Source of the DNA: JACJWR01 sp964474045
GTDB lineage: Bacteria > Actinomycetota > Actinomycetes > S36-B12 > UBA10799
Assembly: GCA_964474045.1 (NCBI GenBank)
Contig: CAYYRC010000013.1
Span: 1 to 64,000 of the forward strand
DNA: 64,000 bases
Direction of reading: 5' to 3'
The first letter of the stretch is position 1; the number at the start of each line of letters is the position of its first letter. Positions 9,598-17,589 of this stretch are shown one piece after another. A program made the position numbers and the translations under genes. The notes beneath the pieces were generated by a model. It was not told the origin of the DNA, did not search any database, and was given only the letters and a program-made list of their open reading frames with translations.

Positions 9598-10095
9598 CTA
9601 ACTCCCGGCTCCGGCACCATCGCCGCCCGGGGGGTCGAGCGGGTAGCCGGGCGGAGCCGAGCCGGGCACGATCGTGGGCTGCCGGTTGCGCGCGAAGGCC
9701 ACCACCGACCCCAGCACCCAGGCCAGCACGCAGGCCATGACAGTGAAGGCGAACACCTTGGGCGCGAAGAACGAGGCGTCCTTCAACACGAGCAGCAACA
9801 CCAGCAGCACGCCGATCTGCACGATGTAGACCAACAGCGCCACGTTCAGCCCCAGCGCCGGGTTGGTGCGCAGCACCCGACCCACGATCAGCTGCCCCGC
9901 CGCGAAGAAGCCCACGACGACGACCGTTCCCAGCAGGCCGCCGAGCAGGCCCTTGCCGCCGGCCATGACGGTTCCCACGATGGTCGACACGACTCCGACG
10001 ACGATGGTCACCAGCGCCGGGATCCGCACCAGCGTGACGACCTCCGGCGCCGCGGCGGGGTCGGTCGACGGCATAGGCGGCGGCGCGGTGCTCAT
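9598..10095 (-). CDS. AtpI-like membrane protein at the head of the ATP synthase operon
   Basis: A 165-residue protein with four hydrophobic segments between about residues 23 and 140 and a Pro/Gly-rich cytoplasmic tail. It occupies the position of Rv1303 between wecA (rfe) and atpB in M. tuberculosis, a family treated as ATP synthase I. The chosen ATG at 10095 gives MSTAPPPMPSTDPAAAPEVV; a TAGTTT hexamer lies eight bases upstream and could be the operon promoter. Its start lies 11 bases after the wecA stop. Confidence 0.72.
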   Translation of the reverse strand: MSTAPPPMPSTDPAAAPEVVTLVRIPALVTIVVGVVSTIVGTVMAGGKGLLGGLLGTVVVVGFFAAGQLIVGRVLRTNPALGLNVALLVYIVQIGVLLVLLLVLKDASFFAPKVFAFTVMACVLAWVLGSVVAFARNRQPTIVPGSAPPGYPLDPPGGDGAGAGS

Positions 10096-10106
10096 AGCCC
10101 GCGAAA

Positions 10107-11225
10107 CTACCCGACGCCCCCGCCGGGCCCGGCGATCAGGCCACTGTCGGCCGCCGGGCGATGGCGGACCAGCAGCACCATGCCGAGCGTGCCCATGATG
10201 AACAGCGTGGCCGACACGGCGACGCTCATGAAGGCCATCGACACCGCGGTGAAGGCCAGCAGGGCGGTCCAGCCGTACATGAGGTTGACCGCGCGCCGCT
10301 GCGAGTGGCCCATCTCGAGCAGGCGGTGGTGCAGGTGCTGCTTGTCGGCGGCAAAGGGGCTGCGCCCGGCCCGGGCGCGGCGGCTCACGGCCAGCACCAC
10401 ATCTGTCAGCGGCACCGCCACCACCGCCAGGGGCAGGAGCAGGGGCAGCAGGGCGGGGAAGAACGTCACGCCCTGCAGGGCGCTCGGGTCGAGCCGTCCG
10501 GCCAATGTGATCATGGCCGCCCCCAGCAGCAGCCCGATGAGCATCGAGCCGGTGTCGCCCATGAAGATCCGGGCCGGGTAGATGTTGTGCGGCAGGAAGC
10601 CCAGGCACATACCGGCCAGGAGGGCGCACAGCAGGGTCGCGAGCGTGGCCCGCGTGAAACCGAACTCGACGCTGAGCAGATACGCGTACATGAAGAACGC
10701 CAATGCGGCGATGGCCACGATGCCGCCCGCGAGGCCATCGAGCCCGTCGACGAAGTTGACGGCGTTGATGGCGATGAGGATGACGAGCGTCGTCAGCGCC
10801 ATCGAGGTCAGCGGGTCGAGCACGAGGGTGCCCCCGATCGGCAGCCAGACGATCTGGATTCCCTGCCAGGCCATGAGACCGGCGGCGACCGTCTGGCCCA
10901 GCAGCTTCACCGATGCGTCCAAGCCCCAGCGGTCGTCGATCAGGCCGAGGGCCACGATCACGGCGACGCCGGACAGGATCGCCCTGGGCGTGGAGTTCGT
11001 CTCGAACACCGAGCGCATCATCGGCAGCTTGCTCGCCAGCAGGAACGCCGCGAGCAAGCCGAACAGCATGCCGAGGCCGCCCCAGCGCGGGATCGGAATC
11101 GTGTGCACGTCGCGGTCACGCACCGCGGCCATCGCGCCGCAGCGGATCGCCAGCACCCGAACGAGCGGCATCGTCAGGTAGGTGACTGCGGCTGCTGCGA
11201 AGAGGCACAGCAGGTACTCGCGCAC
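10107..11225 (-). CDS. wecA: Undecaprenyl-phosphate N-acetylglucosaminyl 1-phosphate transferase (WecA/Rfe/MraY family)
   Basis: Integral membrane enzyme that loads a sugar-1-phosphate onto a polyprenyl phosphate carrier, starting arabinogalactan, teichoic-acid or polysaccharide synthesis. About eleven membrane helices are present, with the family motifs DDRWGLD, NAVNFVDGLDGLAGG, NIYPARIFMGDTGS and the cytoplasmic DKQHLHHRLLEMGHS loop. The start chosen is GTG 11225: a TACTCT -10 (11232-11237) lies exactly six bases upstream and the membrane domain begins directly (VREYLLCLFAAAAVTYL). A start further upstream at 11261 is possible but adds an unconserved leader. The exact sugar is inferred from the Rv1302 position. 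Confidence 0.88.
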   Translation of the reverse strand: MREYLLCLFAAAAVTYLTMPLVRVLAIRCGAMAAVRDRDVHTIPIPRWGGLGMLFGLLAAFLLASKLPMMRSVFETNSTPRAILSGVAVIVALGLIDDRWGLDASVKLLGQTVAAGLMAWQGIQIVWLPIGGTLVLDPLTSMALTTLVILIAINAVNFVDGLDGLAGGIVAIAALAFFMYAYLLSVEFGFTRATLATLLCALLAGMCLGFLPHNIYPARIFMGDTGSMLIGLLLGAAMITLAGRLDPSALQGVTFFPALLPLLLPLAVVAVPLTDVVLAVSRRARAGRSPFAADKQHLHHRLLEMGHSQRRAVNLMYGWTALLAFTAVSMAFMSVAVSATLFIMGTLGMVLLVRHRPAADSGLIAGPGGGVG

Positions 11226-11289
11226 CACGCCAGAGTACCCGCGGGGGCCAGCCAGGCGCACCGCCCCGCCGCGGTGTGGGCCGTTCGGG

Positions 11290-12552
11290 CTAGGTCCGGT
11301 CGTACGCCGGATGCGCCGCCACGAGCCGGCCGACCTCGGCGGCCACCTGAGCCGCGGTCTCGGGCTCGCGCAGCGCGCGGCCGATGAGCTCGCCCACCAC
11401 GGCCATGTCCTCGGTGCCCATCCCCTGCGTCGTCACGCTCGGCGTGCCCACCCGGATGCCGGAGGCAACCATGGGCGGCTGCGGGTCGTAGGGGATCGCG
11501 TTCTTGTTGAGGGTGATTCCGGCCGCGTCGCTGCGGGCCTCGGCCTCCGTGCCGGTGATGCCGAGCGGCTGCAAGTCGAGCAGCGCAAGGTGGGTGTCGG
11601 TGCCGCCGCTGACCGGGCGCATGCCCTGCTCGGCCAGCGCCGTGGTGAGGGCGCGGGCGTTGTCGATGACCTGCGCGGCGTAGCTCTGGTAGCCCGGTGT
11701 GGACGCCTCCTTCAGGGCCACGGCCTTGGCCGCGATGGCATGCATGAGCGGACCGCCCTGCATCATCGGGAAGACCGCCTTGTCGATCTTGGCGGCGTGT
11801 TCGGCCTTGCACAGGATCATGCCCCCGCGCGGGCCGCGCAGAACCTTGTGCGTGGTGAAGCAGACCACGTCGGCGTAGGGAATGGGGCTGGGGATCGCCT
11901 TGCCTGCGACCAGGCCGATGAAGTGCGCCGCGTCCACCATCAATACCGCCCCGACCTCGTCGGCGATGGCCCGGAAGGCCGCGAAATCGATGAGGCGCGG
12001 ATATGCCGTGGCGCCAGCGATGATCATCTTCGGCCGGTGCTCGACGGCGAGGTCGCGGACCTGGTCGTAGTCGATGAGCTCGGTGTCCTGGGTCACTCCG
12101 TAGGACACGATGTCGAACCACTTGCCGGAGAAGTTCACCCGTGAGCCGTGGGTCAGGTGGCCGCCATGCGGCAGGCTCATGGCCAACACCTTCTCGCCGG
12201 GCTTCACGAAGGCGCCGTAGGCGGCGATGTTGGCGCTCGCCCCGGAGTGGGGCTGCAGGTTGGCGTGCTCGGCCCCGAAGAGCTCCTTGGCGCGCTCGAT
12301 GCCGATGATCTCGGCCTTGTCCACCTCGGCGCAGCCGCCGTAGTAGCGCTTGCCCGGGTAGCCCTCGGCGTACTTGTTGCTCAGCGTCGAGCCGAGTGCG
12401 GCGAGCACTGCCGGGGATGTGAAGTTCTCGCTCGCGATCAGCTGCAGGCCAGACCGCGCGCGCTCGAGTTCCGAGAGCAGGATGTCGGCGATCTGCGGGT
12501 CTTCGGCGGCGAGCGCGGAGAAGTCCGGGCCCCAGAACGGCACTGTCGTCAT
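11290..12552 (-). CDS. glyA: Serine hydroxymethyltransferase
   Basis: PLP enzyme interconverting serine and glycine with tetrahydrofolate, the main source of one-carbon units. The 420-residue product contains GLQLIASENFTSPAVL, YPGKRYYGGCAEVDKAE and the PLP lysine at about residue 236 in CFTTHKVLRGPRGG (most homologues have THKTLRGPR). The ATG at 12552 is preceded by TAGAAT at seven bases (12560-12565). An upstream in-frame start at 12579 lacks support. It lies between wecA and sua5, a position not occupied by glyA in M. tuberculosis. Confidence 0.97.
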   Translation of the reverse strand: MTTVPFWGPDFSALAAEDPQIADILLSELERARSGLQLIASENFTSPAVLAALGSTLSNKYAEGYPGKRYYGGCAEVDKAEIIGIERAKELFGAEHANLQPHSGASANIAAYGAFVKPGEKVLAMSLPHGGHLTHGSRVNFSGKWFDIVSYGVTQDTELIDYDQVRDLAVEHRPKMIIAGATAYPRLIDFAAFRAIADEVGAVLMVDAAHFIGLVAGKAIPSPIPYADVVCFTTHKVLRGPRGGMILCKAEHAAKIDKAVFPMMQGGPLMHAIAAKAVALKEASTPGYQSYAAQVIDNARALTTALAEQGMRPVSGGTDTHLALLDLQPLGITGTEAEARSDAAGITLNKNAIPYDPQPPMVASGIRVGTPSVTTQGMGTEDMAVVGELIGRALREPETAAQVAAEVGRLVAAHPAYDRT

Positions 12553-12596
12553 GGCCAGGATTCTACGGGTGCCCCTCACCGGGGCAGAATGTCCCC
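12553..12596. promoter_or_regulatory. Overlapping divergent promoters of glyA and sua5
   Basis: This 44-base gap holds TAGAAT (minus, 12560-12565) seven bases before the glyA ATG and CAGAAT (plus, 12585-12590) six bases before the sua5 ATG. With so little space, each promoter's -35 region must lie over the other's -10 or start region, so the two should compete for polymerase. Confidence 0.4.
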
Positions 12597-13250
12597 ATGA
12601 GCCAGGTGTTCGACTGCCGCGACCCCGACCGCCGGCGGGCCGGCCTGGCCGCAGCGGCGGCCGCCTTCCGGCGTGGGGCGCTGGCCGTGCTCCCGACGGA
12701 CAGCGCCTATGCCGTGGTGTGCGACGCCTTCAACGCCACCGCGACGGCCGCCCTGCGCGCGGCCAAGGGGCGCCCGCCCGGCACACCGCTACCGGTGCTG
12801 GTCGGCAAGCCGGGCGTCGTGGACGCGCTGACCCGCGGCCTCACGCACGACGCCCGCGAGCTCATGTCCGCCCTCTGGCCCGGTCCCCTGACGCTGCTCG
12901 CCAGACAACAGCCATCGCTGGTCTGGGACGTCGACCCGACCGGCACCCTCGCGGTGCGCATGCCGCTGCACCCGCTGGCGCTGGAACTCCTCGAGGCGAC
13001 CGGGCCGATGGCGGCTACCGGGGCCAACTTCGCCGGATTGGACGTTCCCATGACCTGCCCTGACGCCCAGGATCAGCTGGGCGAGTCGGTCGCGGTCTAC
13101 CTGGACGCGGGCGCCTTGGCGGCTGGACGTGCCTCGGCCGTCGTCGACGTCACCACAGCGCCACCGAAGGTGCTGCGGAACGGCTCGGTGCCTTCGGAGC
13201 AGCTGCTGCGGATCGCCCCGGCGCTCGTGCTGTCCGAGGGGGCGGGCTGA
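12597..13250 (+). CDS. Threonylcarbamoyl-AMP synthase (Sua5/YrdC/TsaC family), motif-divergent
   Basis: The family makes threonylcarbamoyl-AMP for the t6A modification of ANN-decoding tRNAs. The 217-residue product aligns along the whole YrdC domain: VLPTDSAYAVVCDAF, AAKGRPPGTPLPVLVG, LMSALWPGPLTLLARQ, VRMPLHPLALELL, and a C-terminal YLDAGALAAGRASAVVDVT. Two usually near-invariant motifs are altered: PTDTVYG reads PTDSAYA, and the (S/T)SANxSG motif reads TGANFAG. It is on the plus strand, whereas in M. tuberculosis sua5 follows hemK (prmC) in the same direction; here they converge with a 10-base gap. Family membership is clear; full activity is less certain. Confidence 0.82.
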   Translation: MSQVFDCRDPDRRRAGLAAAAAAFRRGALAVLPTDSAYAVVCDAFNATATAALRAAKGRPPGTPLPVLVGKPGVVDALTRGLTHDARELMSALWPGPLTLLARQQPSLVWDVDPTGTLAVRMPLHPLALELLEATGPMAATGANFAGLDVPMTCPDAQDQLGESVAVYLDAGALAAGRASAVVDVTTAPPKVLRNGSVPSEQLLRIAPALVLSEGAG

Positions 13251-13260
13251 GTAGGGCGCC

Positions 13261-14154
13261 TCAGCGCCTCCGTGCCAGCGTGACCCGCGGCCGCCCGGTG
13301 AGGTCCTCGACATCCTGCACCTCGTGGAACTCGGCCGCCGCCACCACCGTCGCGGGCACGCCCAGCGGCCCGGCGGCGACGCCCTGGGCATCCCCGTGCT
13401 CGATCGCCAGCACGCCACCGCGGCGCAGCAGCGCGGCCGCTGGGCGCAGCACTCCGCGCACGACGTCCAGGCCGTCGGCGCCGCCGTAGAGCGCTGCGAC
13501 CGGATCGTGCTCGGCCACCTCGGGATCGCGCGGGACGCAGTCCGCCGGGATGTACGGCGGGTTGCAGGCGACAGCAGCCACCCGCCCGGCGAGCTCGGCC
13601 AGCGGCGTGCCGGGCAATCCGACCCGGGTCGCGTCCGCCTGCACGGCGGTGACACCCGGCAGCGCCGCGCAGTTGCGCCGCAGCCAGGCGAAGGCATCGT
13701 CCTCACGCTCGACGGCGAACACCTGCACGCCTGGGGCCTCGGCTGCGATGGCCAGCGCCACCGCGCCGGACCCCGAGCAGAGGTCGACCACGATCTGCGG
13801 CTGGCGCCCGGCCGGGGCGTCCTCCCGATCCAGCTCGAGCCGGGCCAGCACCTCCCCCACCAGGACCTCGGTCTCCGGCCTCGGGACGAAGACCCCCGGG
13901 CCGACGGCCAACTCGATCGTCCGGAAGCCGGCGGTGCCCAGCAGGTGCTGGAGCGGCACCCGGGCGGCACGCCGATCGGCAAGCTCAAGGGCCCGGTCCA
14001 CCATCGCCTGATCAGGGTCGGAGGCCAGCGCCAGCTGACTGGGGGGCACCCCCACCGCGCGAGCGGTGATCGCCGTGGCGTCGGCATCCGGCGAGGGCAG
14101 ATCGGCCAGGAGCAGCCGGTCGCGCACCAACCGCCGCAGCTGCGCCACCCTCAC
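13261..14154 (-). CDS. prmC: Release factor glutamine methyltransferase PrmC (HemK)
   Basis: N5-methylates the Gln of the GGQ motif in peptide release factors. The 297-residue product has the N-terminal helical domain, the SAM-binding VVDLCSGSGAVALAIA and the catalytic NPPY tetrapeptide at 198-201 (ACNPPYIPADCVP). The GTG at 14154 lies 24 bases after the stop of prfA, its substrate gene, so enzyme and target are co-transcribed. Start codon choice is moderately sure, since no clear Shine-Dalgarno is visible. Confidence 0.95.
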   Translation of the reverse strand: MRVAQLRRLVRDRLLLADLPSPDADATAITARAVGVPPSQLALASDPDQAMVDRALELADRRAARVPLQHLLGTAGFRTIELAVGPGVFVPRPETEVLVGEVLARLELDREDAPAGRQPQIVVDLCSGSGAVALAIAAEAPGVQVFAVEREDDAFAWLRRNCAALPGVTAVQADATRVGLPGTPLAELAGRVAAVACNPPYIPADCVPRDPEVAEHDPVAALYGGADGLDVVRGVLRPAAALLRRGGVLAIEHGDAQGVAAGPLGVPATVVAAAEFHEVQDVEDLTGRPRVTLARRR

Positions 14155-14178
14155 GGGATCATCGCCAGGCAGCGGAGG

Positions 14179-15258
14179 TCAGCCGGACTCGCTGCCGGCA
14201 AGCCGGGCCGCGGTGTCGGTGTCGATGCAGGACTGCACGACCGGGTCCAAGTCGCCGGCCAGCACGGCGTCCAGGTTGTACGCCTTGTAGCCCGTGCGAT
14301 GGTCCGCGATGCGGTTCTCGGGGAAGTTGTACGTCCGGATCCGCTCGGAGCGGTCCACCGTGCGCACCTGGGACTTGCGCATGGCAGCGGCCTCGGCGTC
14401 CTTGGCCTCCTCCGCCAGGGCCACCAGGCGGGCGCGCAGGATCCGCATCGCCTGCTCCTTGTTCTGCAGCTGCGACTTCTCGTTCTGGCAGCTCACCACC
14501 GTCCCGGTGGGCAGGTGGGTGATGCGCACGGCGGAGTCGGTGGTGTTCACGCTCTGCCCCCCGGGGCCGGACGACCGGTAGACGTCGATCCGCAGGTCGT
14601 TGGGGTCGATCTCGACCTCCACCTCCTCGGTCTCCGGGTAGACCAGCACGCCCACGGCCGAGGTGTGGATGCGCCCCTGCGACTCCGTAACCGGCACCCG
14701 CTGCACACGATGGACGCCGCCTTCGAACTTCAGCCGGGCAAACGGCGCCGATCCCGGCTCCACCACGCCCCGAGCCTTCACCGCCAGCGCCAGGTCCTTT
14801 ACCCCGCCCAGGTCGCTGGCGACCGAGTCCAGCACTTCCACCGACCAGCCCCGCTGCTCGGCGTAGCGCTGGTACATGCGCGCCAGGTCGGCCGCGAAGA
14901 GCGCCGACTCGTCACCGCCCTCGCCGGCCTTGATCTCCAGGATGACGTCGGAGTCGTCCAGGGGATCGCGGGGGGCGAGCAGCTCGGCCAGCCGCGCGGC
15001 GACGTCCTCGCGCTCGGCGGCAAGCTCGGCGGCCTCCGCCGCGAAAGCCTCCGGGTCCAGCTCCGCGAGCTCGCGGGCGGCCTCCAGGTCCTCGCCCAGC
15101 CTCAGCCAGGTGCGGTAGGCCTCGATGGTCGGGCGCAGCAGGGCATGGCGCTTGCCCACCTTGCGGGCCTCACGTTGGTCGGCGTGCAGCGCCGGGTCGG
15201 CCAGCCGCCGCTCGAGCTCGTCATACTCCGCGACCAGGTCGTCGCAGCGGGAGAACAC
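14179..15258 (-). CDS. prfA: Peptide chain release factor 1
   Basis: Recognises UAA and UAG and triggers peptide release. The 359-residue product has the PxT codon-recognition tripeptide (PVT, residues 189-191, before ESQGRIHTSA) and the GGQ motif at 233-235 in SSGPGGQSVNTTDSAVR. It starts with GTG at 15258, directly adjacent to the rpmE TAG, so translation is probably coupled. prmC follows. Confidence 0.98.
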   Translation of the reverse strand: MFSRCDDLVAEYDELERRLADPALHADQREARKVGKRHALLRPTIEAYRTWLRLGEDLEAARELAELDPEAFAAEAAELAAEREDVAARLAELLAPRDPLDDSDVILEIKAGEGGDESALFAADLARMYQRYAEQRGWSVEVLDSVASDLGGVKDLALAVKARGVVEPGSAPFARLKFEGGVHRVQRVPVTESQGRIHTSAVGVLVYPETEEVEVEIDPNDLRIDVYRSSGPGGQSVNTTDSAVRITHLPTGTVVSCQNEKSQLQNKEQAMRILRARLVALAEEAKDAEAAAMRKSQVRTVDRSERIRTYNFPENRIADHRTGYKAYNLDAVLAGDLDPVVQSCIDTDTAARLAGSESG

Positions 15259-15477
15259 CTACTTCGCGGCGGGCTTCTTGCCGAAGCGCTGCTCGAAGCG
15301 GGCGACGCGGCCGCCGCTGTCGAGGATCTTCTGCTTGCCCGTGTAGAAGGGGTGGCACTCGCTGCACACCTCAGCGTGGATGACGCCGTTCTTGGCGGTG
15401 CTGCGAGTGGTGAAGGTGCTGCCGCACGAGCAGGTGACCGTGGTCTCTGCGTACTGCGGGTGGATGTCGGGCTTCAT
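15259..15477 (-). CDS. rpmE: 50S ribosomal protein L31, zinc-binding form
   Basis: Ribosomal large-subunit protein of 72 residues, begun at the ATG at 15477 (MKPDIHPQYAETTVTCSCGS). Cys16, Cys18, Cys38 and Cys41 form the zinc ribbon, so this is the C+ form that zinc-starved cells usually replace with a Cys-less paralogue; no such paralogue is in this window. An in-frame start eight codons upstream gives an atypical extension and was rejected. The stop abuts prfA, as in M. tuberculosis. Confidence 0.97.
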   Translation of the reverse strand: MKPDIHPQYAETTVTCSCGSTFTTRSTAKNGVIHAEVCSECHPFYTGKQKILDSGGRVARFEQRFGKKPAAK

Positions 15478-15594
15478 GGCGGTTCTCCTCGTCATCGCCA
15501 CCGGGTCGCATCGCGGCTGCGCATGCGTGAACCGGCGGGCGGATCGGCCTATTGTTCCATGCCCACCGGCGCCAGCCGGACGGCAGGTGCAGCG

Positions 15595-17316
15595 TCAGGA
15601 CTCGCCGCGCGCATCCTCGGCGCCGGGCGTGGTCTTGGCGACCTGCATGAGGAACTCGTAGTTGGTGCGCGACTGGCGCAGCTTGTTGAGCAGCAGCTCG
15701 ATGGCCTGCATCGTGTCCAGGGCGTGCAGCACCCGGCGCAGCTTCCAGACGATCTTCAGCTCCTCCGGGGCCAGCAGCAGCTCCTCCTTGCGCGTGCCGG
15801 AGGCATCGACGTCCACCGCGGGGAAGATCCGCTTGTCCGCAAGTCGCCGGTCGAGCTTGAGCTCCATGTTGCCGGTGCCCTTGAACTCCTCGAAGATCAC
15901 CTCGTCCATGCGGGAGCCCGTCTCGACGAGAGCTGTGGCCAGGATGGTCAGCGAGCCGCCGTCCTCGATGTTGCGGGCTGCCCCGAAGAACTTCTTCGGC
16001 GGGTAGAGCGCCGTCGAGTCCACGCCGCCGGACAGGATCCGGCCGGACGCAGGCGCGGCCAGGTTGTAGGCGCGTCCGAGCCGGGTCATGGAGTCCAGCA
16101 GGACCACCACGTCCATCCCCATCTCGACCAGCCGCTTGGCCCGCTCGATCGCCAGTTCGGCGACCATCGTGTGATCCTCGGCGGGCCGGTCGAAGGTGGA
16201 AGCGATCACCTCGCCCTTGACCGAGCGCTGCATGTCGGTGACCTCTTCGGGGCGCTCGTCCACCAGCACCACCATGAGGTGCACCTCGGGGTTGTTCTCG
16301 GTGATGGCGTTGGCGATCTTCTGCAGCACCATCGTCTTGCCGGCCTTGGGCGGCGACACGATGAGGCCGCGCTGGCCCTTGCCGATCGGGGCGACCAGGT
16401 CGATGACTCGGGTGGTCAGGTTGGTCGGGTCGTTCTCCAGCCGCAGCCGTTCCTGCGGGTAGAGCGGTGTCAGCTTGGTGAACTCAACCCGGTTCTTGGC
16501 CTCCTCGGGGGGCAGGCCGTTGACCTGGTCGATCCGGACCAGCGGGTTGAACTTCTGGCGCTGCTCCCCCTCGCGCTGAGCCTTGATGGCGCCGACGATG
16601 ATGTCGCCCTTGCGCAGACCGTTCTTGCGGACCATGGAGAGCGAAACGTAGACGTCGTTGGGGCCCGGCAAGTAGCCGCTGGTGCGCACGAAGGCGTAGT
16701 TGTCCAGCACGTCCAGGACGCCCGAGATGGGAACGAGCACATCGTCAGCGCTGACCTCGGTGTCCACGTCGTAGTCGCGGTTGCGACCGGAGTTGCGGTT
16801 GCCCCCGTCGCGGTTGCGGTCGCGGCCACGGCGGCGACGACGGCTGTTGCGCCCACCGCGCTCGTCGTCGTCGTTGCGGTTGTTGCCGCCGCCGTCGTTT
16901 CGGTTGTTGCGCTGGTTACGGTCACCGCGCTGGTTTCGGTCTCCCTGGCCCTGCTGGATTCCCTGCTGCTGGCCGTTGCGCTGGCCCTGCTGGTTTCCCT
17001 GCTGCTGGCCGTTGCGCTGGCCCTGCGGACGCTCCTCGGTCTGCCCGGGCCTGTCCGCGCTGCTGCTGCCGCGAGGCTCGGAACCGCTTCGATCCTCGGC
17101 CGGCGCCGGGGCAGACGCCTTGTCCTCGGCTGCATTGCCCTCGGCTGGTCTGGGCGCCCCCCCGCTGCGGCGCGCGGAGATCGCCGAGACCAAGTCGGCC
17201 TTGCGCATCGCTGAGGTACCGGTGATGCCGAGCTGGCCCGCCAGCTTCTTGAGGTCGGGCAGCTTCATCCCGCTCAGGGGACCGGAAGCGTTCTCGGCGG
17301 TGGTGGTGTCAGTCAC
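15595..17316 (-). CDS. rho: Transcription termination factor Rho
   Basis: Hexameric RNA-dependent ATPase that ends transcription. The 573-residue product has the N-terminal Rho-N helix bundle (MKLPDLKKLAGQLGITGTSAMRKADLV), a low-complexity insertion rich in Asn, Gln, Arg and Gly at about 97-182, the RNA-binding cold-shock-like domain (DNYAFVRTSGYLPGPNDVYV), the Walker A motif SPPKAGKTM (321-329) and the R-loop region SMTRLGRAYN. The insertion contains imperfect GQRNGQQQG repeats; such inserts are usual in actinobacterial Rho. Starts with GTG at 17316 behind a 273-base leader. Confidence 0.97.
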   Translation of the reverse strand: MTDTTTAENASGPLSGMKLPDLKKLAGQLGITGTSAMRKADLVSAISARRSGGAPRPAEGNAAEDKASAPAPAEDRSGSEPRGSSSADRPGQTEERPQGQRNGQQQGNQQGQRNGQQQGIQQGQGDRNQRGDRNQRNNRNDGGGNNRNDDDERGGRNSRRRRRGRDRNRDGGNRNSGRNRDYDVDTEVSADDVLVPISGVLDVLDNYAFVRTSGYLPGPNDVYVSLSMVRKNGLRKGDIIVGAIKAQREGEQRQKFNPLVRIDQVNGLPPEEAKNRVEFTKLTPLYPQERLRLENDPTNLTTRVIDLVAPIGKGQRGLIVSPPKAGKTMVLQKIANAITENNPEVHLMVVLVDERPEEVTDMQRSVKGEVIASTFDRPAEDHTMVAELAIERAKRLVEMGMDVVVLLDSMTRLGRAYNLAAPASGRILSGGVDSTALYPPKKFFGAARNIEDGGSLTILATALVETGSRMDEVIFEEFKGTGNMELKLDRRLADKRIFPAVDVDASGTRKEELLLAPEELKIVWKLRRVLHALDTMQAIELLLNKLRQSRTNYEFLMQVAKTTPGAEDARGES

Positions 17317-17589
17317 TGTGTTGCCTATGTCCTTTCCGGACTACATATGAAGATGGTCGCGAGCATCGCGGCAAGGGTCCGGCGGTTGGCGCCGGAGATA
17401 CGACGGCGAAGAATCCACGAAAAGTGACTGCGCCTGAATGCCCTGCGCCGAAGCCTTCGCGAGCGAGGCCGGCTGACCGAGGTGGAACGTGGGTCGGGAA
17501 CTGACCGTTCGACCGCGACAACGATAACACCGACGGCCGCGGAATCGCCGCACTCCCCCCGCCCCCTTTCCCAGCCGTCTATGACGCTG
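17317..17589 (-). promoter_or_regulatory. Long rho 5' leader between thrB and rho
   Basis: This 273-base stretch has no convincing gene. It contains a perfect 7-base-pair hairpin (TCCGGCG/CGCCGGA, 17378-17396), a CGAAG/CTTCG hairpin (17449-17459) and, on the minus strand near 17525, a TATCGT hexamer in a locally AT-richer patch that may be the rho promoter. A long leader fits the autoregulation by premature termination known for rho in other bacteria; that role here is inference. A short C-rich strand asymmetry occurs at 17550-17575. Confidence 0.4.

Noticed and set aside
11226..11261. Longer wecA beginning at 11261
   Set aside because: The extra 12 residues are unconserved and lie over the predicted promoter; the GTG at 11225 has the right -10 spacing.
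13324..17214. A 1296-codon open frame on the plus strand, antisense to prmC-prfA-rpmE-rho
   Set aside because: It is made of Arg/Gly/His/Gln-rich text without any domain, covers several proven genes on the other strand, and arises from the high GC content, which removes stop codons from antisense frames.
17341..17553. A 70-codon minus-strand frame in the rho leader
   Set aside because: No start signal, no recognisable pattern and no ribosome site; treated as leader RNA.
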